A DNA stretch of 64,000 bases from Phocoena phocoena (taxonomy: Eukaryota > Chordata > Mammalia > Artiodactyla > Phocoenidae): assembly GCF_963924675.1 (NCBI RefSeq), contig NC_089227.1, forward strand, positions 46,432,080 to 46,496,079. The letters are read 5' to 3'. Both the position numbers and the translations under genes were made by a program. Under the pieces are notes generated by a model that saw only the letters and a list, made by a program, of their open reading frames with translations, was not told the origin of the DNA and did no database searches. Below are positions 32,612 through 48,150 of this stretch, one piece after another. Position 1 is the stretch's first letter; every line of letters starts with the position of its first letter.

Positions 32612-32720
32612 CTTATTGTAGTGATCATTTCACAATATAGACAAATATTGAATCACTATGTTGTACACTTGAAACTAATATAATGTTGAATGTCATTTAT
32701 ATCTCAATTTTTAAAAATAC
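32612..32720 (+). mobile_element. Older L1 3' end
   Basis: L1M-type 3'UTR text: 'gtagtgatcatttcacaatat', 'ttgtacacttgaaactaata' and an A-rich tail. It lies directly after the younger L1. Confidence 0.7.
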
Positions 32721-32966
32721 ATGAACATGTTGGAATTCTAACCCAACAGCCAGAATCTGAATGGTAATCTAATCTTCATAGCTTTCTCTAATCCAAATAA
32801 TATTACACAAAATGTTGAGTCCAGTTTCTACCTCCCTAACTGCATTCTACTTCAAGCTAAGTTTAATTTTTTTATTATTATTAGTCTTTTTAAATTGAAG
32901 TTTAATTGATTTACAATATTGTAATAAGCTACAGGTGTTCAATATAGTGATTCAAACTTTTTAAAG

Positions 32967-33990
32967 GTTATACTCCAAATATCAAAAAAACAAACAACCC
33001 AATCCAAAAATGGGCATAAGACCTAAATAGACATTTCTCCAAAGAAGATATACAGATTGCCAACAAAAATTTGAAAGGATGCTCAACATCACTAATCATT
33101 AGCGAAATGCAAATCAAAACTGCAATGATGTATCACCTCACACAAGTCAGAATGGACATCATGAAATAATCTACAAACAATAAATTTTGGAGAGGGTGTG
33201 GAGAAAAGGGAGCCCTCTTGTACTGTTGGTGGGAATGTAAACTGATACAACCACTATGGAGAACAGTATGGAGGTTCCTTAAAAAACTAAAATTAGAACT
33301 ACCATACAACCCAGCAATCGCACTACTGGGCATATACCCTGAGTAAACCATAATTCAAAAAGAGTCATGTACCACAATGTTCACTGCAGCTCTATTTACA
33401 ATAGCCAGGGCATGGAAGCAACCTCAGTGTCCATTGACAGAAGAATGGGTAAAGAAGATGTGGCACATATATACAATGGAATATTACTCAGCCATAAAAA
33501 GAAATAAAATGAGTTATTTGTAGTGAGGTGAATGGACCTAGAGTCTGTCATACAGAGTGAAGTAAGTCAGAAAGAGAAAAACAAATACTATATGCTAACA
33601 CATATATATGGAATCTAAAAAAAATGGTTCTGAAGAACCTAGGGGCAGGATAGGAATAAAGATGCAGACGTAGATAATGGACTTGAGGACACAGGGTGGG
33701 GGAAGGCTAAGCTGGGGAGAAGTGAGAGAGTGGTATGGACATGTATACACTACCAAATGTAAAATAGATAGCCAGTGAGAAGCAGCTGCATAGCACAGGG
33801 AGATCAGCTCAGTGCTTTGTGACCACCTAGAGGGGTGGGATAGGGAGGGTGGGAGGGAGACGCAAGAGGGAGGAGATATGGGCATATATGTATATGTATA
33901 GCTGATTCACTTTGTTATAAAGCAGAAACTAACACACCATTGTAAAGCAATTATATTCCAATAAAGATGTTTAAAAAAAGTTATACTCCA
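32967..33990 (+). mobile_element. Younger 5'-truncated L1 nested in an older L1
   Basis: It is bounded by exact gttatactcca at 32967-32977 and 33980-33990. The insert reads ORF2 C-terminal sequence from 'caacccaatccaaaaatggg' through 'gcatataccctgagtaaacc' and 'caatggaatattactcagcc', then the 3'UTR to 'aataaagatgtttaaaaaaa'. It is of the same general family as copies A and B. The frame contains several stops and frameshifts. It lies opposite in orientation to its host L1. Confidence 0.95.
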
Positions 33991-34444
33991 TTTATAGTTA
34001 TTATAAAATATTGGCTATATTCCCTGTGCTGTACAGTATATCCTTATAATTTATTTTACACATAATAGTATGTACCTTTTAATCTCCTACCTCTGTGTTG
34101 CCCCTCCCCCCTTTTCTCTCCCCAAGGTAACCTCTAGTTTGTTCTCTATACCTGTGAGTCTGTTTCTGTTTTGTTATATTCACTAGTTTGTTATATTTTT
34201 AGATTCCACATATAAGTGATATCATACAGTATTTGTCTTTCTCTGTCTGACTTATTTCACTTAGCATAATACCCTCCAAGTCCATCTGTATTGTTGTAAA
34301 TGGCAAAATTTCATTCTTTCTTATGGCTGAGTAATATTCCATTGTATATGTACACTACCTCTTCTTTGTCCATTCATCTGTTGATGGACACTTAGGTTGC
34401 TTCCATATATTGGTAATTGTAAATAAGTTTGGTATGAACATTGA

Positions 34445-34490
34445 GGTGCATGAATCTTTTTGAATTAGGTGCATGAATCTTTTTGAATTA
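34445..34490. repeat. 23-bp perfect tandem duplication
   Basis: The unit beginning ggtgcatgaatc and ending tgaatta occurs twice head to tail (34445-34467 and 34468-34490) within the old L1. Other L1 copies here have it once, so it is a local duplication. Confidence 0.95.
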
Positions 34491-35056
34491 GTGTTTTTGG
34501 GTTTTTTGGATATATACCCAGTGTGGGGTCATATGGTAGCTCTATTTTTAGTTTTTTGAGAAACCTTCATACTTTTTTCCACAGTGGATGCACCAATTTA
34601 CATTCCCACCAACAGTGCACAAGTGCACTCTTTTCTCCACATCCTCACCAACATTTGTTATTTGTGTTCTTTTTGGTGATAGCCATTCTGACAGGTGTGA
34701 GGTGATATCTCTTTGTGGTTTTGATTTGCATTTCCCTGATGACTAGTGATGTTGGCCATCTGCATGTCCCTTTGGAGAAATATCTGTATGAGTTGTTTAT
34801 ATATTTTGGATATTAGCCCCTTATTGGTCATAACATTTGCAAATATTTTCTCCCACTAAGTAGGATGTCTTTTCGTTTTGTCAGTAGCTCCTTTGCTGTG
34901 CAAAAGCTTTTAAGTTTAATTAGTTCCTATTTGTTTATTTTTGCTTTTATTTCCTTTGCTTTAGGAGACAGATCCAAAAAAATATTGATATGATTTATGT
35001 CAAAGAGTGTTCTCCCTATGTTTTTTTTCTAGAAGCTTTATGGTTTCCAGTCTTAC

Positions 35057-35398
35057 ATTTAGGTCTTTTTTTTTTTTTAAGGAAGATGTTGCAGGTAGGA
35101 GTTTTTATTAATTAATTTATTTTTGCTGTGTTGCGTCTTTGTTTCTGTGCGAGGGCTTTCTCAAGTTGTGGCAAGCGGGGGCCACTCTTCATCGCGGTGC
35201 ACGGGCCTCTCACTCTGGTGGCCTCTCTTGTTGTGGAGCACAGGCTCCAGACGCGCAGGCTCAGTAGTTGTGGCTCACGGGCCTAGTTGCTCCGTGCCAT
35301 GTGGGATCCTCCCAGACCATGGCTTGAACCCGTGTCCCCAGCATTAGCAGGTAGATTCTCAACCACTGCGCCACCAGGGAAGCCCTATATTTAGGTCT
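35057..35398 (-). mobile_element. CHR-1-type SINE (long) nested in L1
   Basis: Direct repeats atttaggtct at 35057-35066 and 35389-35398 bracket an antisense SINE with a long body ('tgttgcgtctttgtttctgt', 'ggcctctcactctggtggcc', 'ccaccagggaagccct'). The host L1 motif is restored when the insert is removed. It mixes CHR-2-like and longer CHR-1-like segments. Confidence 0.93.
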
Positions 35399-35667
35399 GT
35401 AATCCATTTTGAGTTTATTTTTTGTATATAGTGTTAGAGAATGTTCTAATTTCATTCTTTTACATGTAGCTATCCAGTTTTCCTGGTATCATTTATGGAA
35501 AAGACAGTCTTTTCTTTATTGTATATTCTTGCCTCCTTTGTCATAGATGAATTGACCATAAGTGTGTAGGTTTATTTCTGGGCTGCCTATTCTCTTCCAT
35601 TGATCTATGTGTCTGTTTTTGTGCCAGTACCATACAGTTTTGATTACTATAAGCTAAGTCTATTTTT

Positions 35668-36344
35668 AAATCTTCCATATCTTCCTAAAGCAACAATATC
35701 CTATAAAAATCAACCAGTGCTCGCATCAATTGAGAAAAAAAAAATCTAACCAGAAATTCCTAGTAAGACTTGGCAAAAATTATCTTGCCCTTCAGTCTAG
35801 GTGTCCCAAAGTTGAAAAATATTCCAGAAAAATCTGCAATAGTGACTTGAACATATTTCTAGGGTGTTATCAGAGGTTAATACCCATACTGTCCTTTTTC
35901 CCATAGATGGGTAACAAGCAGTTTACAGATGGAGAAACTACAATACAAAAAGAGATCCAACTTGATTTAAGATCACAAACTATAATAGTGTCATGGACTC
36001 CCATGATAAAGACTATAGGAAGTCATCTTACAATTTACCCATGTATGCTACTCCTTATGCATTTTAGCATTATCTGACTTGTACCTGTCAAATGTGAGAT
36101 CATCTGACATTAGTCAGGTACTTTTCCTGTAGAAGCTGTATCGCTTATTATATATCAATAAATTAGGGTCAAATAGTGTGTGTGTGTGTGTGTGTGCACA
36201 TGTGTGTTGTGTATAAGCATTGTTGATAACATTGTAGAGATCCTAGACTTGGCTCCTTTTCTTCTTAATACTTATAGTTAGTTCACTGACCAGTGTTTGA
36301 CAGAATAGGCAAGCATAATTTTTAATTTGCAAATAAAGCACTCA
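35668..36344. other. Unique sequence with weak MIR trace
   Basis: No gene is supported. A possible antisense MIR ('gtttacagatggagaaacta ... taagatcacaaac') lies around 35905-36010. A GT-rich microsatellite (about 36176-36212) is interrupted by 'cacatgtg'. Confidence 0.45.
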
Positions 36345-36765
36345 TTCAGCAAACATTTTTAAGCACCCAGGCTACAAAAGCAGCTAAAACATTTCTTCCC
36401 TTGAGACACTTACAGTGTACTGAAAGAGAACATGTTAACAATACATTGCAATGCGATTAGTGTTATCACATAGAAATATTATCAAGTACTAGGAGAATAA
36501 AGTGAAAAAAGATTTTAGAATACAGTAAGAAGGGTGCATAAAAGTCTTCACAGAGTCCTGAAGGCCAAGTGGGTCAAAATAAGGATAGGGAGGGAAATCT
36601 GGGCAGAAATTGTGAAAGAGCCCAGCATATTCTGGAAATGCAAATAGTCTAGATGGCTTAAGCGTAAAGGAAAACAGAAAGCATTCAGGTAAAGAGCAGT
36701 TCTTGTGAAAAGCAGTAGAGACAGAAGATCTTAAATTTTGGTTAGGAGATGGTGATAAAAATCAG
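36345..36765 (-). mobile_element. L2 LINE fragment
   Basis: Antisense L2 3' region: 'ctcattcagcaaacatttttaagcacc', 'cccttgagacacttacagtg', 'cacagagtcctgaaggccaag', 'gcatattctggaaatgcaaat'. Non-coding. Confidence 0.7.
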
Positions 36766-36879
36766 TTTGTCAGAAGGAGATGGTTTGCAGATGGGAATAG
36801 AGAAAAAAGTGAAGATATGATGACACATGATTATTGCAAAAAGAGCAAAGATGCAACATCTTCTGTGCCCCAGATTTTT

Positions 36880-37056
36880 TATCTAGACCAATGCTTCTAA
36901 ACATTAATGTGCATACAGATTCACTTGGGGTCTTGTTAAAATGCAGATTCTGATTCAGTAGGTCTGGGGTTGGCCTGAGATTCTGCATTTCTAACAAGCT
37001 TTTAAGTGATGCTGATGCTGCTTATCCACAGACCACACTTTGAATAGCATGGGTTT
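36880..37056 (+). mobile_element. MER20-like hAT-Charlie element
   Basis: The text 'aatgcttctaaacattaatgtgc', 'aaaatgcagattctgattcagtaggtctggggt', 'ctaacaagcttttaagtgatgctgatgctg' and 'accacactttgaatagcatgg' matches a nearly complete non-autonomous MER20-type element with imperfect terminal inverted repeats. No transposase is encoded. Confidence 0.85.
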
Positions 37057-37059
37057 AAA

Positions 37060-38139
37060 ATAGACCATGTTTTATCCCAAGTCATTTATATGATTTTAAA
37101 TGTAGACTTAGTGCCATCCTTCAAAACCCACCCCATATTACTAATGCTTTCAAAGAACCTAGTTTTTTAAACTTCATATAGGATGTTCCATATACATTTT
37201 ATTGCATTTAAACCCTAGAATTAAAGGAGGAAAAAAATAAATCCCATGTCTTTCTCTTCTTTCAGGATGTATATGCTTCTAGGATCTCATTTCCTCTTTT
37301 ACCAAAGGCAGCATTTCTTCCAAAAGAACACTTAATAACTTAGTTCTCTCATTTTATGAATATTTATGCCTACACCATGTATTCCCTTTAACAGAGAAGT
37401 CTTAAAACTAAGTAGGTTTTAAATTACTTGAAATCTGTAACTTGTGTAAAATCTGTAGATTTCAGAGAATTTTCTGTCTCCCATAGTAGCTAGCATAGGA
37501 CTTCATACACAGCAAATGCTCATATATGTCTGTTGAAGGACCCACGTGTAACCTAGGTTGTTTTGAAAGAATTTTATGACTACATGGAAATAGATTGTAC
37601 ACATAATCTTTTTTTTTCAAGTGAATATAAATTTTACATTTCAAAATACTGGACTTCCTTCACTTCCAATGGGAGTTTTGCACACAGTCTATAAATCTTG
37701 CTGTTAAGACATTTTCCTTCATTATCCTAAATGTATCTTAATTTCAATCCAATTAAAAACTGTTTACTAGAGTCTTTCCCCCATATAATTGAGCACAGTG
37801 TAGTTGATTTTTTAACTGTAAACATACATCTGTGAATAATTCCTAAGTGCCACAGTATATAGGAGATCCTGCAGCATAATGGAAGTAATTTATTTCCAAA
37901 TTGCTCCCATTTCTCTTACGACTAGCTTGCAAAGCTTTATTAAAATCAAGACCAGCAGGTATGACAAGAGGCTGACCTTGATTCCTAAGCATTATGTATG
38001 CTGCCCACACAAAAGACTCCTAAGGCTTTTGCACGGCCCATAAATTCATATATCCCCAAATCTAAGTCCCTAGTTAGTTATCGAAGCAAAGAGTAGTGGC
38101 AATACAGCATAATTTGGAAAGACACACTTTCCAAAATAA
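37060..38139. other. Unique AT-rich sequence, no gene seen
   Basis: No exon or intact repeat is recognised. A short L2/MIR 3'-end trace ('acacagcaaatgctcatatatgtctgttgaagg') lies around 37505-37540. Confidence 0.45.
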
Positions 38140-38335
38140 GACTTCTGAGGTTCAGATTCTGTCTCTACCGCTCTCCAGCTGTGTGACTTTAAGAAAGTTA
38201 TTGAACTTTTTTCAGCCTCAGTTATTTCATCTGTAAAGTAGAATAATAACAGTTTCTACTTTTCAGAATTATTGTGAGGATTAATTGAGTTGATGCATGT
38301 AAAGGACATGGTAAATGCCTATTAGTAGGTATTAT
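38140..38335 (+). mobile_element. MIR SINE
   Basis: A well-preserved MIR: 'aggttcagattctgtctctacc', 'agctgtgtgactttaagaaag', 'cagttatttcatctgtaaag' and 'attgtgaggattaattgagtt'. Confidence 0.92.
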
Positions 38336-38639
38336 AATCAGGATTACGGTCATTTTTAATTCCTACCAATCCCTATAGTGACCAATTTCTAGGCAATAGA
38401 TGGAGTTGCAAAACAGACAGTAAAAATCAAACACCAATATCTTCCAGATGATTTCAGCAACCATATCATGGTCTGCTTATTCTGGTCATCTTAGTAGTCA
38501 AAGGTCATTGATCACCGGAGTCAAATCCATTTTTCAGAAAATAACCTTTTAATAGTTCCTAAACCAGCTAATTGTGTTACTGTGTCTCAACAACCTACAT
38601 TTTCTATCAGATAATTTGAGCAATGTGTCAATTTGATCT
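38336..38639. other. Unique sequence, no gene seen
   Basis: A short unique stretch between a MIR and an L2. No feature is recognised. Confidence 0.45.
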
Positions 38640-39660
38640 GATTCATCGATTGCTATTGAGCATCCATTATGTACAAGGCACTGAGTCAAATTGTGTGGAA
38701 GGATAAAGGTTAATATTTCATTGAGTGGCTATTAAATGCCTTTCTGTGTGCCAGGCACTGAGCTACGTGATGAAGATATAAGAGCAAAGTACATAGACTT
38801 TCTGTGCTTGGGGAGCTTCTAGTCTAAAGGGGAAAAAGAATAATAAAGTCTAAGTGCTGTGCTAGGGGAAGAAAAAATGCTGTGTTAGAAAAGAACAGGA
38901 TGAAATAGAGGTCAAGGATGCTGTCCAGGTAGAAATTGTATCTAACATGAGAACAAAGGCATGAGTAGGAATTAGCCAGGTGACGCCATAGGGAGAGTAC
39001 TGGGGAACAGCATAGGCAAAGGCTCAGAGGCAAGAAAGGGCCCAACAGTCTTCACAGGAGGAACTAATAGGAGTTAAGTATCTCTGGAGTGTATAGTACA
39101 AGAGTTAGAAGGGAGAGATAGAACCTTGTAAGCCATGGTAAGGAGTTTAGATCTCATCCCTAGGACAATGGGATGATACTAAAATTTTAAGCAAGGGAAT
39201 GAGATGATCAGATAAATAGGCATTTTAGAAAAAAATCACTCTGGCTACAGAGCAAGAAATAAATGGGCAAGAAGAGGCAGACCGGGGATAAGACTTGAGT
39301 CAGGAAAACGTTTTAGAGTATTATGATGATAAAACAAGACCTGGAGGTAGCTCAGACTCAGATAGGACAGTGGGACTGTAAAGAAGTGAATGTTTTCAGG
39401 AGATACTGAGAAAAGAGAATCAGGAAGTGTTAATGATTGATGAGATGGAGTGATTGTGGGAGAAGAAAGAATCAAAGGTGACTCTGAGATGAGACAGAGG
39501 ATATAAAGTAGAGGGCAAAGCTTCCTGTTCCCTGTTGTGTGGAATAGGGGGTAAGACAGAATATGATCACTGACACAATAGAAATGCAAAGATGCAAGAG
39601 AGGCACGAGAGCATAGTTCCCTAGGGATAAGCGACTTGGAAACATCTTCATGGTTAGGTG
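38640..39660 (-). mobile_element. Long L2 LINE fragment
   Basis: About 1 kb of antisense L2. It runs from the 3' end ('cattatgtacaaggcactgag', 'gtgtgccaggcactgagcta') through 'gcataggcaaaggctcagagg', 'ccttgtaagccatggtaagg' and 'atcactctggctacagagc' to 'gaatcaaaggtgactctgag'. The order matches the L2 ORF and 3' region. A 139-codon minus-strand frame (39245-39664) lies inside. It may be a decayed piece of the L2 reverse transcriptase ORF and is not intact. Confidence 0.8.
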
Positions 39661-39950
39661 GCATTGGAGTTGGATTAAGATTAGCAGGGACTGTTTGTTT
39701 GGAAAAACCAAAAGGGTATTTTTATTCTTCGGTGATTTCAGTTCCATAGCTTGGATCTTTTTCAGTGGCCAGAGTCCCTGGAGCAGGCAGTGCTTTCAGG
39801 AAGCGGCACTGACAGTTGAAAGTCCAGAGGTACCTGTTCATTGGGACCTGCAATTCCTGACTGAAGTCATCTGTGGCTCCGTGTAACATTTCTCAAGCTG
39901 TAGATATTTGAGGTCACGTCCAGGCCTTTGTCAGCTAGGGAATTGCTGCT

Positions 39951-40200
39951 CTGAAAGCGTGCTTAGTTTTTTTTTTGTTGTTTGTTTGTTTTTGCGGTAC
40001 GCGGGCCTCTCACTGTTGTGGCCTCTCCCGTTGCGGAGCACAGGCTCCAGATGCACAGGCTCAGCAGCCATGGCTCACGGGCCCAGCCGCTCCGCAGCAT
40101 GTGGGATCTTCCCGGACCGGGGCACGAACCCGTGTGCCCTACCTCGGCAAGCAGACTCTCAACCACTGCACCACCAGGGAAGCCCTGAAAGTGTGCTTAG
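39951..40200 (-). mobile_element. CHR-2-type SINE with 16-bp TSD
   Basis: Flanks ctgaaagcgtgcttag (39951-39966) and ctgaaagtgtgcttag (40185-40200) differ at one base. The CHR-2 body lies in antisense between them, with a T-run at left. CpGs are largely retained. Confidence 0.95.
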
Positions 40201-41282
40201 TGAAAGCCTTGCCAAAGTTGTCAGAAACAAATCACTCTCCCTACCCCCTTAAAATTTCTTAAAAAAAAGATAAAAGACACACTTTCATATAATTTTCCAA
40301 AGCTTTGCATACCAGATTTTGTTCTGGGGTAGATATTGATGTAACATCAGACCTCAAAGAAATAAGCATTACTTTTAGCCTGGAATCTGAACACTGACCC
40401 TTTCTGCTTCAGCCCTACTCACCTGAGCTTTGCGATCAGAATTTTCAGCAGCACTGTGAAGGCTCAGAGAAGAGTTAACAGGCCTTTTAAATTGCCAGCC
40501 CAGCACATGTGGGATACATCTTTAACCACAAAATATGTTTTCTTTAAGGCCTTTCCTCAATTGTGAAAACTGAAATTTAATAAGGACTGAGGAAGCCTGT
40601 AAATCAAACACAATAAAATATTAAATTATGTACCTTACTCCAAGTGTGGTACATATATTTTATCATTGAAAAGTATGGGTCTGGGTATTCTGGTAATTCT
40701 GATTTCTTGGGCAGTTTGGGGGTGTGGAACAAAGCTGCATTAGTTTTCAATTTTCAGAACATGATGTTAGTGATTACATTAACTTAATCTAATATTATTT
40801 CCCATATTTAAAGACAGAATGAGAACCTTGTGTTTAGATTGTTGTTGGCTTTAAAAATATAAATGTGAATGTATGTGTGTGAGTGTGTGTATATGTGTGT
40901 ACCTACATAAAGAAATAAGGGCCTGGCTGGCTTTCCATATAATAGGCCGAGTTATTAGTACAGCTGCACATTCTGTGTCTCAGGGGATTAGAAGCTCAGC
41001 CTGAAATCTCATTTAATTACAGAGCATTGACTACCATGGACCTCTTGCATCTGGACCCAGAAATAATAGAGAGAATTTTGTTTGAATGGTTTGTAGTGTT
41101 CAGGCTAGAAACACATGTAGTTCAATTTCTAACATTTGGTTAAGAACAAAAAGCAAAAGTTCACAGATGGTTAGCGTAGCCTATTATATTATTTTACTAA
41201 GGTTCCTTGACTTTCTTCTTCTTTGAGGACTTAAAAAAATGCAACCTATTCTCTTTTAGATGTGGAGGTAAAAGGCCACCAA
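40201..41282. other. Repeat-poor unique sequence, no gene seen
   Basis: No interspersed repeat was recognised except a GT-rich patch around 40861-40905. The stretch at 40910-41080 has balanced composition and is listed as a possible conserved element. Confidence 0.5.
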
Positions 41283-41284
41283 AT

Positions 41285-41416
41285 TACTCAGTTCATCTGT
41301 AAATGAATTTAACAATAATACCTACCTCACAGATTATCATGGGGATGCCAGGTAATGAAAGTGAAAGGACTCCACAAAATACCAAATGCAGTTCAATGTT
41401 AGTTAAATGCTATTAT
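41285..41416 (+). mobile_element. MIR SINE fragment
   Basis: The 3' half of a MIR: 'cagttcatctgtaaatgaattt', 'acctacctcacagattatcat' and 'ttagttaaatgctattatt'. Confidence 0.75.
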
Positions 41417-41419
41417 TAC

Positions 41420-42600
41420 TCATTCATTCCTTTATTCGTTCAGTAAAAACTTTTGAGCACCTAGTAGGTACTGAGCACTATTCTAGGTGAGAGAAATAGA
41501 GCGGTGAATAAGAAAGACATGATTTCAGCTCTACAGCAGTTTACACTGTAATGAGGGAGCCAGATGACAAGATGATTTTAGAGCATAATGAGTACTGTGA
41601 AAAATCTGAAGCAGGATAAAGTGATAGACAGTGGCTATGGGGTTCCTTTGGAAAAGTAATCTTTGCGCTGGAGACTGAATGAATTAAATGACGAGAAGTC
41701 AGCCACTGGAAGGACAATCCAGAAAGTGAGAAAAGCAAATGCAGTGGCCTAAGCTGGGCCCGTTTGAGGACAAGAGAAGACCACAGTGACTGGAGCGTGG
41801 TGAAGAGGGAGAGGGATACGAGGTCAGTCGAGAGAAAGGCAGTGGCCCAGCCTGGTAGGCCTTGCTAGGGTTTGGAATTTTATCACAAGAGCTACGGGAA
41901 AGCATTGGAGGATTTTAACAGGTAAGGAATATGTTCTGAATTGCATTTTTTTTTTTCATCATTCTGGCTGCTGGGTAGAAAATGGAGAGAGGTGGTGTGG
42001 GGAGTGGCCAGAGTTGTAATGGAGACGCTAATTAAGAGGCTATTATGATAGCAGAGGTAAGATGAATGACGGCTGCACTAGGGTGGTTACATGAGAACAG
42101 AGAAAAGTAGGCATCCCAGCGGAGATGTCAAGCAGGAAGCTGCATATATGACCTGGAGTTCAGGGGCAAGATTTGGGTTAGAGGTGTGAATGTGAAGGTC
42201 ATCAGCAAACCAATGGTAGATAAATCCTTGGGGGCTGATTTGTCACACAGGGAGATCAGAGAGGGAGGAAGAGAGGGCCAGGACTGAGCTTGGGAATATC
42301 CCCAAATTTAGAGGAAAACAGAGGAGGAAAAGCCAGCAAAGGTGCAGTCAATGAACAAAGCAGGGGGAAGTTCAAGAAAGGATGGTGTTCTGGTAGCCAA
42401 GAAAATAAAGTACTATGAAAAGGAAGGATTAGTCAATTGAGTCAAGTGCAACTGAAATGAAGAGGAAGATGACTACCTGAAGAATTCAGTGGATTTGATG
42501 ACCTTGATAGGGAAACTAAAACCTGATTATAGTAGGCTACAAATAGACTTGAACTTGAGGAAGTGAAGAACGATTTTAGGCAATACTTCTTCAAAGTTTT
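41420..42600 (-). mobile_element. Long L2 LINE fragment
   Basis: Antisense L2 over about 1.2 kb, in the expected order: 3' end ('cattcattcctttattcgttc'), 'gagcacctagtaggtactgag', 'gactggagcgtggtgaagag', 'ggtaggccttgctagggtttgg', 'cattctggctgctgggtaga', 'ttaagaggctattatgatag', 'ggactgagcttgggaatatcc' and 'tttgatgaccttgatagg'. It is one of the longest L2 stretches here. ORF remnants are not open. Confidence 0.85.
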
Positions 42601-42654
42601 ATAGGAAGGATCAAAGAAATGAGACTTGGGTCAAAAAATATTTCTTTAAGTAGC

Positions 42655-42895
42655 TGATACTAGCTACTAGCTACCATTTTTTGCCCATTCACTATGTGCC
42701 AGTTACTATGTAATTTTATCTCACTGACATTTTAATCCTTAAAATTCTATCAGATAGATATAGTATAATTTACTGTTGACATGTGAGTCACCTGAAGCAA
42801 AGAGATAGGCTACCGGGCCCAAGACCCTACAACAAGTAAATAGAGGAGCCAACATTGGAACCCAGGTCTGTCCCCTTTCAAGGCCCATGGTCTTC
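42655..42895 (-). mobile_element. MIR SINE
   Basis: Antisense MIR: 'cactatgtgccagttactatg', 'taatccttaaaattctatcag', 'aacattggaacccaggtctg' and 'catggtcttccc'. Confidence 0.85.
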
Positions 42896-43951
42896 CCATG
42901 AAACTCCAATAGCTACAGACCTACACTCTCAATCATATTCTCCAGCCAAATGTCTATAAAGCTGTGCCATGGATATTGACTCAATGTGTTAGTTAATATA
43001 ATCTGTGTATGAAACATATCTGATTCCCACTGACCCTGGCTAATGATTTCATATAACTGGAAATTCAAAAGTGGGGCAGGCCCCAGGACAACATGAACAG
43101 CGGCTCATCAAGGACCTGTCTTCCTTCCTTCTCTGTGTTCTGCAGTCCTCAGCCCTGGTCTCATCTTAGGCTGGTTCCCCTCATTCACACTGGATACCTT
43201 CTGGTGTAACATGCCATATGCTCCATTGTTTAAATCAAGAACAGATAGAAAACCTCTCTCTAAGCACAGAGCACAGCCGCAGTCGTTTGAGCCAAGTGAA
43301 GCCATGTACCCCTTCGTCAGTCATTAGGTAACTGTCAGATATTGATTGGCTTAGACAAAACAAAACCTTTCTCTGGAACTGAGGGTCAAAGGATAAACTT
43401 TCAAAATCGGGTTCTATCGGGAAGGGATAGGAGATAGATATTGGATAAGAATGCCTAGGCTCTGCCTGCAGCTACAATCCTATTTAAGTCCTCTATGAAG
43501 GGCCAATTTACATGTGCCCTCTCCACAATAATTTAGGGAACACAGCAACAAAGCCTGGAGAGTTATTAGAAATTTTGTCATAGCCCTTTATAGCATTTCT
43601 GAATAAGGAATTCTGTCACATGTTCCCATGCTTCTTTCTACTTGCTATTTTGACTGGGGGCCACTTCCAGGACCACTAATAATACTTTGTACTCAAGAAA
43701 AATGAGTTGATCTACTGTTTGGATGGGGGTTTTCTTTAGCCTAAGGTTTAAGATGGTGAAATACTGAAGGGAATAACTTTGTCTTCTAACACTTACTTTG
43801 GTGTTCTTGACTTACACTTGGTGCTGAATAACAATGGTTGTCTGACCTTCCCTTGGAAAACATTGGAAGCTTTCAAATGCAACTATTGGTAAATGTTGGG
43901 TCATCTTTACACTTACATGTGTCACTAATGAGATACATATGGATATAGGCA
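42896..43951. other. Unique sequence, no gene seen
   Basis: About 1 kb without a recognised repeat or exon, up to the TSD of L1 copy B. Confidence 0.5.
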
Positions 43952-44329
43952 AAATCAACAGTTTTTTTTTTTTAAACACCTTTATTGGATTATAATTGCT
44001 TTACAATGTTGTATTAGTTGCTCATGTATAACAAAGTGAATCAGCTATATGTATACATATATCCCCATATCTCCTCCCTCTTGCATCTCACTCCCACCCT
44101 CCCTATCCCACCCCTCTGGTGGTCACAAAGCACTGAGCTGATCTCCCTGTGCTATGTGGCTGCTTCCCACTAGCTATCTATTTTACATTTGGTAGTGTAT
44201 ATATGTCCATGCCACTCTCTCACTTTGTCCCAGCTTACCCTTCCCCCTCACCGTGTCCTCAAGTCCATTCTCTACGTCTGCGTCTTTATTCCTGTCCAGC
44301 CCCTAAGTTCTTCAGAACCTTTTATTGTT

Positions 44330-48093
<3,764 letters not shown>

Positions 48094-48150
48094 TTTCTTA
48101 ATTGTTTTGTTTTTGTTTTGTAGGCCTTTTCCTTCTCTTGTGTTTCCTGC

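Larger units (their letters stand above)
32854..35667 (-). mobile_element. Old L1 3' half, interrupted by an L1 and a SINE
   Basis: In antisense, 32872-32977 and 33980-35655 join into one L1: the 3' end ('gtttaattgatttacaatat'), the 3'UTR, the ORF2 C-terminal region and its upstream part, stopping at 'ccatacagttttgattacta'. Flanking aagctaagtttaattttt (32854-32871) and aagctaagtctattttt (35651-35667) form a probable TSD with minor mismatches. Two later insertions split it: a plus-strand L1 (32978-33979) and a CHR-1 SINE (35067-35388). ORF2 is full of stops. Confidence 0.88.

Noticed and set aside
39245..39664. Minus-strand open frame of 139 codons with a plausible protein-like composition
   Set aside because: It lies in the L2 LINE; at most a decayed piece of L2 ORF, not a host gene.
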